A DNA stretch of 64,000 nucleotides from Kosakonia sacchari (GTDB lineage Bacteria > Pseudomonadota > Gammaproteobacteria > Enterobacterales > Enterobacteriaceae). Location of the stretch: the NCBI GenBank assembly GCA_900109485.1, contig FOAY01000009.1, positions 1 to 64,000 on the forward strand, given 5' to 3'. Within the stretch, counting starts at the first letter, position 1; every line of letters starts with the position of its first letter. The notes under the pieces were generated by a model. That model did no database searches, was not told where the DNA came from, and saw nothing but the letters and a program-made list of their open reading frames with translations. Positions 1 to 7,313 of the stretch are shown here, piece by piece. Both the position numbers and the translations under genes were made by a program.

Positions 1-201
1 CTGATGCTTTATGAGCAGTTTGGAGATCTGAAATTCAAATACAGGAACAGGGAGTTCTGGTGCCGGGGATACTACGTAGATACGGTAGGGAAGAACACAG
101 CGAAGATACAGGACTACATAAAGCACCAGCTTGAAGAGGATAAAATGGGCGAGCAGTTGTCGATCCCTTATCCGGGTAGCCCGTTTACGGGCCGTAAGTA
201 A
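1..201 (+). CDS. tnpA: IS200 transposase TnpA, C-terminal part
   Basis: Single-strand DNA transposase of the Y1 HuH type; the reading frame is open at the window edge and only the last 66 codons are present. The tail is very typical of enterobacterial IS200 TnpA: a KYRNREFWCRGYYVDTVGKN segment followed by an EEDKMGEQLSIPYPGSPF tail. The full protein is about 150 residues, so the HuH motif lies outside. In the visible part, the YYVDTVGKN stretch is near the catalytic tyrosine helix of this family. No frameshift is seen in the visible portion, so the element may be intact upstream. Confidence 0.9.
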   Translation: MMLYEQFGDLKFKYRNREFWCRGYYVDTVGKNTAKIQDYIKHQLEEDKMGEQLSIPYPGSPFTGRK

Positions 202-310
202 CGAAGTTTGATGCAAATGTCAGATCGTATGCGCCTGTTAGGGCGCGGCTGGTAACAGAGCCTTATAGGCGCATCTGAAAAACCTCCGGCTATGCCGGAG
301 GATATTTATT
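1..310 (+). mobile_element. 3' end of an IS200-family insertion sequence (5' part outside window)
   Basis: The left edge of the window cuts an IS200/IS605-group element. After the transposase stop codon at 201 there is about 100 bases of non-coding right end, as expected for IS200. It contains a long imperfect hairpin (about 228-274, arms reading ATGCGCCT and AGGCGCAT). A perfect terminal hairpin follows at 283-301 (arms CCTCCGGC and GCCGGAGG around TAT). Such subterminal hairpins are what the HuH transposase of this family recognises. The outer boundary near 310 is estimated. IS200 makes no terminal inverted repeats or target duplication, so the exact end cannot be fixed from this side alone. 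Confidence 0.8.
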
Positions 311-349
311 ATGCCTGCCATCTGTTTCGTGACAGTGTCACCTGTCGCT

Positions 350-382
350 TCAAGCAAAAAAATCCCGGTATGGATACCGGGG
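350..382 (-). terminator. Rho-independent terminator, minus strand
   Basis: Arms CCCGGTAT (364-371) and ATACCGGG (374-381) form a perfect 8-bp stem with a 2-base loop. On the minus strand the stem is followed by seven consecutive T residues (the A-run at 356-362). It would end a leftward transcript. The nearest leftward gene ends at 603, leaving a 3' untranslated stretch of about 220 bases in which I see no convincing gene. Confidence 0.65.
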
Positions 383-602
383 AAACTGTTGATAACGAGT
401 TTTGCTGACCGCGCTCCGCGATCAAAGAGTAATAACTGATGAAGCCAGACACCGCGAGAAATCCCCTTCGGGGCAGGCTTGCGCCATTAAACGGCAGGAA
501 TGTAACGCAGAGATGACGGCGGGGTTTCAGAAAAAATAAGCACCAGGGCGACACCATTATTTATGTCACCCAAAACGGGCCTGCAAAAAATAGAGTTAAA
601 AA

Positions 603-812
603 TCAGTCAGAAGTTGAGGTCTCTTCTTGATCGCGCCTGAGTACAAAATGGTTATTATGGCGGGTAATTTTTGCGCCGCTGTCGCCATAATTCGCAGAAA
701 GCATGAAGAAGGCATCGGCATCAACATCAAATGCCAGCTCCACCTCCATCTGCTTACCAGAGGTAATCATTTGATATGCCTGCTTTAAGTTATACGCTTT
801 TGCAATTGCCAT
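603..812 (-). CDS. Small conserved-looking hypothetical protein (69 aa)
   Basis: I do not recognise this family. The 69-residue product has no signal peptide or membrane segment; it is fairly acidic, with a KQMEVELAFDVDADAFFML core that looks like a beta-hairpin. The start is supported by a Shine-Dalgarno-like GAGGA about 8 bases upstream of the ATG. It is read divergently from the regulator gene at 991, with about 180 bases between them. Termination is probably at the hairpin at 350-382. It is more likely real than the overlapping shadow frames because of the ribosome-binding site and its balanced composition. Confidence 0.5.
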   Translation of the reverse strand: MAIAKAYNLKQAYQMITSGKQMEVELAFDVDADAFFMLSANYGDSGAKITRHNNHFVLRRDQEETSTSD

Positions 813-961
813 GGATAAATCCTCGCGTGAGATGCGACCGATAAAAATCCTGTACTGTAGTTATAGTAGCGATTTGGAAATTCGTTTGCTTCTCATTAAC
901 GGCCTTTCAGATTTGGATCAGGGTCAGCTCTTACGCTTAAAATTCTGTCCGCATCTTGACT

Positions 962-967
962 TATAAT
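962..967 (+). promoter_or_regulatory. Candidate -10 element for the GlxA-type regulator
   Basis: A perfect TATAAT hexamer lies 23 bases before the ATG at 991. No good -35 is seen at 17 bases (sequence AAAATT), so the promoter may need an activator or be weak. This fits an autoregulated AraC-family gene but is inference. Confidence 0.4.
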
Positions 968-990
968 GTGATAAGCGTACTTTTCAGGAC

Positions 991-1971
991 ATGAAGAGAT
1001 TCCTGATTATCGTTCCCGATGGCGGCATGTTATTTGAAGCCGCCGGTATTGCCGACATTCTGATGCAGGCCAATCGCCTGCATGCCGATGAAACCCAACA
1101 GCCGCGTTACCGGGTGAGCATCGCCACCACACAGCCGCACCAGGTAATCCACGGCCAGTCTGGCCTGAATCTGCTGGCCGATTTCCGTCTGCCGGAGCTG
1201 GACCCGCGCGAGCCGTGGGATACCATCATGATCACCGGACGCGGAACCAATGAAGAGGAAGGCACCGCCGTCGTTGACTGGCTGCGTCTTGCCGCCCCCC
1301 ATGCCGACAGAGTGGCTTCCATCTGCGGCGGCGCGATGCTGCTGGCAGAAACCGAGCTGCTTGACGGTCGGCGCGCCACCACCCACTGGCGGCTGCTCGA
1401 GACCATGCAGTCGCGCTATCCGCTGGTCAAAATCGAAAGCGGCCCGCTCTATATTCAGGATGGGCCGATATGGACTTCCGGCGGCGTCAGCTCCGGTTTT
1501 GACCTGACGCTGGCGCTGGTCGAAGAGGATTATGGTTTCACCCTCGCCCGCGACGTCGCGCAGGATATGGTGATGTATTTGCGTCGTCCCGGCGGCCAGT
1601 TGCAGTTTAGCCGCTACCATCTGCAACAGACGGAGAGTATCGGGCCGGTCAGTGAGTTACAAAGCTGGATCCTGGAAAATCTGACCGACGATCTCTCGGT
1701 CGAAAAACTTGCCGAACGCGTGGCGATGAGTCCGCGCAATTTCACCCGCGTCTTTACCCGTGAAACCGGCGTTCCTCCGGCGCGTTATGTTGCCGAAGCG
1801 CGGCTTGCCGCTGCACGACATCGCCTGGAACAAACCCGCGAAACGCTGGAGAGCGTGGCCGCTGCCACGGGTTTCGGCACCAGCATCAACTTGCGCCGCA
1901 TCTTTGAACGTCAACTGCACCTTACCCCCGGCGAGTATCGCCAGCGCTTCCACTGCCGCAAAATGGCGTAA
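991..1971 (+). CDS. GlxA-type transcriptional regulator (DJ-1/PfpI plus AraC HTH)
   Basis: The first ~170 residues form a DJ-1/PfpI amidotransferase-like domain with the nucleophile-elbow sequence ASICGGAMLLAE. The C-terminal ~100 residues form an AraC/XylS double helix-turn-helix (LSVEKLAERVAMSPRNFTRV, then an ATGFGTSINLRRIFER second helix and the LTPGEYRQRF end). This layout is the GlxA/FtrA group, in which the N-terminal domain is a ligand sensor rather than an enzyme. The length of 326 is normal. The GAPDH gene follows 78 bases downstream on the same strand with no terminator between, so the two may be co-transcribed and functionally linked. The ligand cannot be predicted. Confidence 0.85.
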   Translation: MKRFLIIVPDGGMLFEAAGIADILMQANRLHADETQQPRYRVSIATTQPHQVIHGQSGLNLLADFRLPELDPREPWDTIMITGRGTNEEEGTAVVDWLRLAAPHADRVASICGGAMLLAETELLDGRRATTHWRLLETMQSRYPLVKIESGPLYIQDGPIWTSGGVSSGFDLTLALVEEDYGFTLARDVAQDMVMYLRRPGGQLQFSRYHLQQTESIGPVSELQSWILENLTDDLSVEKLAERVAMSPRNFTRVFTRETGVPPARYVAEARLAAARHRLEQTRETLESVAAATGFGTSINLRRIFERQLHLTPGEYRQRFHCRKMA

Positions 1972-2049
1972 AGTGATCCTTATCCGTCCTTTACGCCAAA
2001 ACGCTACCGCTCTAAAGTGACTCCAGACACGAAAAAGAAGGAGTCAATC

Positions 2050-3060
2050 ATGGTTAAGGTCGGCATTAACGGTTTTGGCAGGATCGGGCGCAACGTACTG
2101 CGCGCCGCGCTCGGTAACCCAGAGATTCAGATCGTCGCGATCAACGATCTGACGGACAGCAAAACCCTCGCCCATCTGCTGAAACACGATTCACTGCTCG
2201 GCACGCTGCCGGTTCCGGTTGAAGCAGGCGAAGGCCAGTTGTTTGTTGATGGCAACGCGGTGCGCGTTTTCAGTGAACGCGATCCGGCGAATATTCCGTG
2301 GCGCGATGTCGGTGTGGAAATTGTGATTGAAGCCACCGGATTCTTTACCGATCGCGAAAAAGCTGCGGTACATATCAGCCACGGCGGCGCAAAACGGGTG
2401 ATTATCTCCGCGCCGGGGAAAAATGATGACCTGACAATCGTGCTCGGCGTGAACGACACGCAGTACGATCCGACGCGTCATTTCGTGGTCAGCAACGGCA
2501 GTTGCACCACCAACGGGCTGGCGCCTGCCGCCCAGGTACTGCACCAGAACTTTGGTATTGAACACGGGTTGATGAACACCACCCACGCTTACACCAACAG
2601 CCAGGCGCTGCACGACCAGCCGGAAAAAGATCTGCGCGGCGCGCGTGCCGCGGCGCTCTCCATCGTGCCCTACTCCAGCGGCGCGGCGAAAGCGCTCGGT
2701 AAAGTGATCCCGGAACTGGACGGACGGCTGACCGGTTATTCGCTACGCGTACCGGTACCGGTGGTGTCGATCGTCGACTTAACGGTGACGTTGAAACGCG
2801 ATGTAACCGTGGAAGAAGTGAATGACGCTTTCCGCAAAGCCGCCGCCAACGGGCCGCTGAAAGGCATTCTCGGCTACAGCGATGAGCCGCTGGTTTCCAG
2901 TGATTATCAGGGCGATCCGCGCTCTTCCATCATCGACGGCCTGTCGACGCTGGTGATTGGCGGCAATCTGGTGAAAATCCTCGCCTGGTACGATAACGAG
3001 TGGGGCTTCTCCAACCGACTGGTGGACCTGACGAAACTGATGGCGCAGCGCGGTTTATAA
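2050..3060 (+). CDS. gap: Type I glyceraldehyde-3-phosphate dehydrogenase (secondary paralog)
   Basis: Converts glyceraldehyde 3-phosphate, phosphate and NAD+ to 1,3-bisphosphoglycerate in the cytoplasm. Visible marks are the Rossmann motif GINGFGRIGR at the N-terminus, the catalytic cysteine in SNGSCTTNGLAP, the ribosyl/phosphate loop THAYTNSQ, and the C-terminal WYDNEWGFSNR. The length of 336 aa matches the family. I chose the ATG at 2050 because AAGGAG sits just before it; the open frame extends to 2017 but adds a non-homologous leader. It differs enough from E. coli GapA that it looks like an accessory isozyme, GapC-like or acquired. It lies immediately after an AraC-type regulator, and a terminator follows at 3076. 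Confidence 0.92.
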   Translation: MVKVGINGFGRIGRNVLRAALGNPEIQIVAINDLTDSKTLAHLLKHDSLLGTLPVPVEAGEGQLFVDGNAVRVFSERDPANIPWRDVGVEIVIEATGFFTDREKAAVHISHGGAKRVIISAPGKNDDLTIVLGVNDTQYDPTRHFVVSNGSCTTNGLAPAAQVLHQNFGIEHGLMNTTHAYTNSQALHDQPEKDLRGARAAALSIVPYSSGAAKALGKVIPELDGRLTGYSLRVPVPVVSIVDLTVTLKRDVTVEEVNDAFRKAAANGPLKGILGYSDEPLVSSDYQGDPRSSIIDGLSTLVIGGNLVKILAWYDNEWGFSNRLVDLTKLMAQRGL

Positions 3061-3075
3061 TCCGTCGCACTCAAC

Positions 3076-3102
3076 AAACCACGCTACGGCGTGGTTTTTT
3101 AT
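3076..3102 (+). terminator. Terminator after the GAPDH gene
   Basis: Arms AAACCACGC and GCGTGGTTT close a 4-base loop and are followed by a T-run on the plus strand, 15 bases after the gap stop codon. The A-run on the opposite side means it could also stop the convergent merR transcript, whose stop codon lies within it. Confidence 0.85.
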
Positions 3103-3452
3103 TGCTCGTCGCTGCCGCTCAGCGCGGCGAGCAGTTGTGCGCGGCGCTGCTCAAGGGTGGCGATTTGCGCTTCAATGCGACCGAGGCGTTTACGCTGCAA
3201 TTCACGGGTTTGCGGGCAAAATGCGGCGCCTTCCGTGCTGCGCATGCATTCCGGGAAGGTGGCGATTTCCGCCAGGCTAAACCCGGTAGCAATCAATTGC
3301 TGGATCTGACGCACCTGCCCGACCACCTGCGCAGAAAAGTACCGATAGCCATTACAGGCCCGCGTAGAACATAACAGCCCATACCGATCATAGTGACGAA
3401 TAGAGCGCACGCTGACGCCCGTTTGCCGGGCGAGTTCGCCAATCGATAGCAT
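3099..3452 (-). CDS. MerR-family transcriptional regulator
   Basis: A 117-residue MerR regulator: the N-terminal winged helix reads MLSIGELARQTGVSVRSIRHYDRYGLL, followed by the second helix-turn region, then a coiled-coil dimerisation helix (about residues 75-115). Two cysteines in the effector region (CMRSTEGAAFCPQ) could serve metal or redox sensing, but they are not in the classical CueR/ZntR arrangement. The start at 3452 is set by a GAGGAAAA Shine-Dalgarno; upstream codons are rejected. It is divergent from the hydrolase gene, with the promoter at 3473-3504 between them. I infer that it controls that hydrolase and probably itself. Confidence 0.88.
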   Translation of the reverse strand: MLSIGELARQTGVSVRSIRHYDRYGLLCSTRACNGYRYFSAQVVGQVRQIQQLIATGFSLAEIATFPECMRSTEGAAFCPQTRELQRKRLGRIEAQIATLEQRRAQLLAALSGSDEQ

Positions 3453-3472
3453 TTTTCCTCCTCGTTTGCTGC

Positions 3473-3504
3473 TTGACTCTGACACCAGTGTAAAGGTTGA
3501 GGAT
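3473..3504 (+). promoter_or_regulatory. MerR-type promoter with over-long spacer and operator dyad
   Basis: TTGACT (3473-3478) is followed 20 bases later by GAGGAT (3499-3504), which keeps the three best-conserved -10 positions. In the middle of the over-long spacer sits the perfect dyad ACAC-CA-GTGT (3482-3491). A 19-20 bp spacer with a central palindrome is the hallmark of promoters that MerR proteins activate by DNA distortion. It points toward the hydrolase at 3536. Confidence 0.6.
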
Positions 3505-3535
3505 AGCCACGAAACGTTAACCGGAGGAACATTTT

Positions 3536-4420
3536 ATGCTGTTATCGCGTGGCCATTACCTTGCCTTCATCCTGCTGCTGTTTTGCGCCTCACTGTACGC
3601 GCAGGATAAACACTATACCGTCGTCTCGTCAGACGGCGTACCGCTGGCTGTGCAGGAAACCGGCGCAGCAGACGGTCAGCCCATCATCTTTATTCATGGG
3701 CTGTTAGGCAGCCACCTTAACTGGGAGAAACAGTGGCAGGATCCCGCCCTGCAGCGCTTTCGCCTGATCAGTTTCGACCTGCGCGGCCATGGCTTATCAG
3801 GCAAACCGGAACAAGCAACAGCTTATACCGAAAACCGTCGCTGGGCGGATGATGTTGCCGCCGTGATCAACGGCAGCGGCGCAAACAAGCCGCTTCTGGT
3901 GGGCTGGTCGCTGGGGGGCGCCGTCAACAGCCACTATCTGGCGGCCTATGGTGATAAGCAGATTGCTGGCGTGTTGTATGTCGATGGCGTGGTAGAACTT
4001 ACACCAGAGCAAATACCGGCTCACCCGCAGGTTTATCAGGATATGGTGTCAGCGGATCTGAAAACACATCTGGCGGGTGAGCGGGATTTCTTGCGTCTGT
4101 GCTTCCACCAGCAACCCGATACCGCCACGTTTGAGCGTCTGCTGGCTAACGCTGCGCTGGCCTCGTGGACAATGCAACGCGCGGTGCCGCAAATGAAAGT
4201 GTCACTTGCGCAGGGGCTGGGCAAAGCAAAAGTACCGGTACTGTTTATTTATGGGGAAAAAGACCAACTGGTGAACCCACAAGCTTCACTGGCGCGGGCC
4301 AGAAGCGTAAATCCACATATACGTACGCTGCTGTACGCCGATTCGGGACACGCTCCTTTTTTAGAAGAACCGCAGCGTTTCAACCGCGATCTGGCGGCAT
4401 TTGCCGACTCACTCCAGTAA
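3536..4420 (+). CDS. Exported alpha/beta hydrolase
   Basis: Alpha/beta-hydrolase fold enzyme of 294 residues. A signal peptide is evident: a short basic start, the hydrophobic LAFILLLFCASL core, and probable cleavage after ALYA-type residues before QDKHY, so it should act in the periplasm. The oxyanion motif HGLLGSHLNW, the nucleophile elbow GWSLGGA (Ser), the acid in YGEKDQLV and the histidine in DSGHAPF are all present in order. The substrate is unknown; the family includes esterases, haloperoxidase-like enzymes and lactonases. Its start has GGAGG nearby. The divergent MerR gene suggests induction by a small molecule, perhaps the substrate. Confidence 0.85.
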   Translation: MLLSRGHYLAFILLLFCASLYAQDKHYTVVSSDGVPLAVQETGAADGQPIIFIHGLLGSHLNWEKQWQDPALQRFRLISFDLRGHGLSGKPEQATAYTENRRWADDVAAVINGSGANKPLLVGWSLGGAVNSHYLAAYGDKQIAGVLYVDGVVELTPEQIPAHPQVYQDMVSADLKTHLAGERDFLRLCFHQQPDTATFERLLANAALASWTMQRAVPQMKVSLAQGLGKAKVPVLFIYGEKDQLVNPQASLARARSVNPHIRTLLYADSGHAPFLEEPQRFNRDLAAFADSLQ

Positions 4421-4421
4421 C

Positions 4422-4448
4422 AAAACGGGGCATAGCGCCCCGTTTTTT
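4422..4448. terminator. Bidirectional terminator between hydrolase and adhP
   Basis: Arms AAAACGGGGC and GCCCCGTTTT around a 5-base loop, with T-runs on both strands, sit between two convergent genes. Confidence 0.9.
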
Positions 4449-4460
4449 ATCACTACACCA

Positions 4461-5492
4461 TTACAACGACATATCCACCACAATGCGGCCGGTTATTTTC
4501 CCGGCGCGCATCCGATCAAAGATGCTGTTGATGTTCTCCAGCGGTTCAACGGAAATTTCCGCATGTACTTTATTGCGCCCGGCAAAATCCAGCGCCTCTT
4601 GCAGATCTTTGCGCGTCCCCACGATGGAGCCGCGCACGGTGATGCCATCCAGCACCATATCGAAGATCGAGAGGTCGAATTTACCCGGCGGCAGCCCGTT
4701 CAACACCATCGTCCCGCCACGGCGCATCATGGTGGTTGCCTGTTCAAACGCTTTTGGTGACACCGCCGTGACCAGCACGCCGTGCGCGCCGCCAAACTCG
4801 GCGTGGAAACGCTTGCCGGGATCCTCTTCCCGCCCATTGACCACCACCGAGGCGCCGAGCCGACGGGCAAATTCGAGCTTGCCATCGTCAATGTCCACCG
4901 CCGCCACATTCATCCCCATCGCCACGGCATACTGGATCGCCAGATGACCGAGACCGCCGATCCCGGAGACAACCACCCATTCACCGGCGCGGGCTTCCGT
5001 CATCTTCAGCCCTTTGTAAACCGTTACCCCGGCGCAGAGGATGGGCGCAATCGCATGGAATTCGACGTTATCCGGCAGGATGCCGACATAGTTGGCGTCC
5101 GCCAGGCAATATTCGGCAAAAGTGCCGTTTACCGAATAACCGGAGTTCTGTTGCCCGTGACACAACGTCTCCCAGCCACTCAGGCAGTGTTCGCAGTGCC
5201 CACAGGCAGAGTAAAGCCACGGCACGCCAACCCGATCGCCCTCTTTCACATGCGTCACGCCCGGCCCCACTGCGACGACGTGCCCAACGCCTTCGTGGCC
5301 GGGAATAAACGGCGGATTCGGTTTCACCGGCCAGTCGCCTTCTGCGGCATGCAAATCGGTATGGCAAACGCCGGTCGCCTCGATCTTAACCAGAATTTTG
5401 CCCGGCACTACCGCTGGCACCATCACCTCTTCAATCACCAGCGGTTGCCCGAATGCTTTAACCACTGCCGCTTTCATCGTTTTCAGTTGCAT
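4461..5492 (-). CDS. adhP: Zinc-dependent alcohol dehydrogenase, AdhP type
   Basis: NAD+-dependent medium-chain dehydrogenase oxidising primary alcohols such as ethanol to aldehydes. The catalytic zinc ligands are visible as CHTDLH and the GHEGVG segment. The structural zinc cysteines lie in [15 protein letters not shown], and the Rossmann loop is GIGGLGHLA. The length of 343 is close to E. coli AdhP (336). The start at 5492 is supported by GAGG at good spacing, although an internal methionine five codons later is possible. It lies 27 bases after the aldehyde dehydrogenase stop on the same strand, so it is the second gene of that operon, converting alcohol to the aldehyde that ExaC then oxidises. 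Confidence 0.9.
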   Translation of the reverse strand: MQLKTMKAAVVKAFGQPLVIEEVMVPAVVPGKILVKIEATGVCHTDLHAAEGDWPVKPNPPFIPGHEGVGHVVAVGPGVTHVKEGDRVGVPWLYSACGHCEHCLSGWETLCHGQQNSGYSVNGTFAEYCLADANYVGILPDNVEFHAIAPILCAGVTVYKGLKMTEARAGEWVVVSGIGGLGHLAIQYAVAMGMNVAAVDIDDGKLEFARRLGASVVVNGREEDPGKRFHAEFGGAHGVLVTAVSPKAFEQATTMMRRGGTMVLNGLPPGKFDLSIFDMVLDGITVRGSIVGTRKDLQEALDFAGRNKVHAEISVEPLENINSIFDRMRAGKITGRIVVDMSL

Positions 5493-5519
5493 ATCTTTGC
5501 CTCGTCCTGATGAGATAGA

Positions 5520-7040
5520 TTAATACAGACCCAGTGGCGTTCCGCTGTAGCTGACCAGCAGGTTTTTAATCTGCTGGTAATGACTCAGCGCCAGCTTGTG
5601 CGTTTCACGCCCAACGCCCGAATTTTTGTACCCGCCAAAAGCCGCATGCGCCGGATAAAGGTGGTAACAGTTGGTCCACACGCGCCCGGCTTTGATGCCG
5701 CGCCCCATGCGCCATGCGCGGTTGATATCCAGCGTCCACACCCCGGCACCAAGGCCGAATTCGGTATCGTTAGCGATACGCAGCGCTTCAGCTTCATCTT
5801 TGAAAGTGGTGATCCCGAGCACCGGCCCAAAAATTTCCTCCTGGAAACAGCGCATGCCGTTATGGCCTTTAATCAACGTCGGCTGAATATAGAAGCCGTT
5901 TTGCAGCGCATCCCCGTGCTTGATCAGCTCGCCGCCGGTGATGATTTCGCCCCCCTCTTCGCGGGCAATGTTGATATAGGAAAGGATTTTGTCGTACTGC
6001 TCCTGCGAAGCCTGCGCGCCAATCATTGTCTCGGTATCAAAGGGGTCGCCTTTGCGGATGTTTTCCATACGCGCCAGCACTTTTTCCACGAACTGCGGAT
6101 AGATGGATTCCTGCACCAGCACGCGGGACGGACAGGTACAGACTTCACCCTGGTTAAAGAAGCCAAGCACGACACCTTCGACAGCTTTATCGATAAATTC
6201 AGCATCGCCATTCAGCACATCTTCAAAGTAAATATTGGGTGATTTACCGCCCAGCTCGACGGTGCTGGGAATAATGTTTTCCGCCGCGCAGGAGAGAATG
6301 TGGCGGCCAATCGGCGTCGAGCCGGTAAAAGCAATTTTCTCAATGCGTTTGCTGCGCGCCAGCGGTTCGCCCGCTTCCGTACCAAAACCATGCACCACGT
6401 TGAGCACGCCTTTTGGCAGCAGATCGCCAATCAGCTCCATCAGCACGCAGATGCCGAGCGGCGTTTGTTCCGCAGGTTTCAGCACCACGCAGTTACCCGC
6501 CGCCAGCGCAGGCGCCAGTTTCCAGGCCGCCATCAAAATCGGGAAGTTCCACGGAATGATCTGCCCGACCACGCCGAGCGGCTCATAGATATGATAAGCC
6601 ACCGTATTGCTGTCGATTTCGGCGGCTGTGCCTTCCTGCGCCCGGATGCAACCGGCAAAGTAGCGGAAGTGATCAACCGCCAGCGGAATATCCGCCCCCA
6701 TCGTTTCGCGGATGGGTTTCCCGTTGTCCCATGTTTCTGTTAACGCCAGCACTTCCAGATTGGCTTCAATGCGGTCTGCAATCGCCAGCAGCACATTCGA
6801 ACGTTCCTGCACGCTGGTTTTTCCCCAGGCGTCGGCGGCAGCATGCGCTGCATCCAGAGCCTTCTCTATATCCACCGCGCCCGAACGCGGGAATTCGGCA
6901 ATCACCTGTCCGGTTACCGGCGAGGTATTGGTAAACCAGCCGCCCTCTACCGGGTCTACAAATTTTCCGTCGATATAGTTGCCATAACGCTGTTTAAAAG
7001 AGACTTTCGCGCCATCAAGGCCAGGGTGAGCGTATTTCAT
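5520..7040 (-). CDS. exaC: NAD+-dependent aldehyde dehydrogenase, ExaC/AldB type
   Basis: Oxidises acetaldehyde and similar aldehydes to acids. The 506-residue protein shows the aldehyde dehydrogenase landmarks: [21 protein letters not shown] (cofactor entry), FTGSTPIGR, the general-base glutamate in [11 protein letters not shown], and the catalytic cysteine in [11 protein letters not shown]. The [20 protein letters not shown] start is close to Pseudomonas ExaC and to AcoD proteins. A GAGGA site precedes the ATG. It is first in the operon with adhP and lies under the sigma-54 promoter at 7107-7122, opposite the AcoR-like activator. Confidence 0.92.
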   Translation of the reverse strand: MKYAHPGLDGAKVSFKQRYGNYIDGKFVDPVEGGWFTNTSPVTGQVIAEFPRSGAVDIEKALDAAHAAADAWGKTSVQERSNVLLAIADRIEANLEVLALTETWDNGKPIRETMGADIPLAVDHFRYFAGCIRAQEGTAAEIDSNTVAYHIYEPLGVVGQIIPWNFPILMAAWKLAPALAAGNCVVLKPAEQTPLGICVLMELIGDLLPKGVLNVVHGFGTEAGEPLARSKRIEKIAFTGSTPIGRHILSCAAENIIPSTVELGGKSPNIYFEDVLNGDAEFIDKAVEGVVLGFFNQGEVCTCPSRVLVQESIYPQFVEKVLARMENIRKGDPFDTETMIGAQASQEQYDKILSYINIAREEGGEIITGGELIKHGDALQNGFYIQPTLIKGHNGMRCFQEEIFGPVLGITTFKDEAEALRIANDTEFGLGAGVWTLDINRAWRMGRGIKAGRVWTNCYHLYPAHAAFGGYKNSGVGRETHKLALSHYQQIKNLLVSYSGTPLGLY

Positions 7041-7106
7041 CAGATGTTCCTCTTTTATTATCGGTACAGGTGAGGCGTCTCGCGCCAGGGCGGACAGAGG
7101 AACATA

Positions 7107-7122
7107 AGCACTTCTTATGCCA
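7107..7122 (-). promoter_or_regulatory. Sigma-54 (-24/-12) promoter for exaC-adhP
   Basis: Read on the minus strand the site is TGGCATAAGAAGTGCT: the invariant GG and GC are exactly 10 bases apart and TGGCA / TGC match the RpoN consensus. It faces exaC, with a predicted transcription start about 55 bases before the ATG at 7040. The presence of an AAA+ sigma-54 activator gene just upstream makes the call strong. Confidence 0.78.
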
Positions 7123-7242
7123 GATTACTGCTGCCATAAGGGTAATTGGATTTTCTTTTTTTAAAACAAGGAATAACAGGAAGATTTAAAGATCTACCGT
7201 ACCAAACGGCAAAAAAATGACGAGTAGCGAGTACAGGAATTG

Positions 7243-7259
7243 TGTCGCACGTCGCTACA
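7243..7259. promoter_or_regulatory. Candidate upstream activator site for the AcoR-like protein
   Basis: The imperfect dyad TGTCGC-N5-GCTACA lies about 125 bases upstream of the sigma-54 promoter; a further GCTACA half-site is at 7276-7281. Enhancer-binding proteins usually bind such dyads 80-200 bases upstream. Assignment to this regulator is inference. Confidence 0.4.
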
Positions 7260-7313
7260 CACGAGACACTCTTATGCTACACAAATGTAACATTGTAATT
7301 GCCGGAGAGTAAC

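Noticed and set aside
309..557. An 82-codon minus-strand open frame near the IS200 end
   Set aside because: It overlaps the terminator at 350-382, lacks a ribosome-binding site and has no recognisable features.
4165..4947. A 260-codon plus-strand frame spanning the hydrolase/adhP terminator
   Set aside because: It crosses a strong bidirectional terminator and overlaps two well-supported genes.
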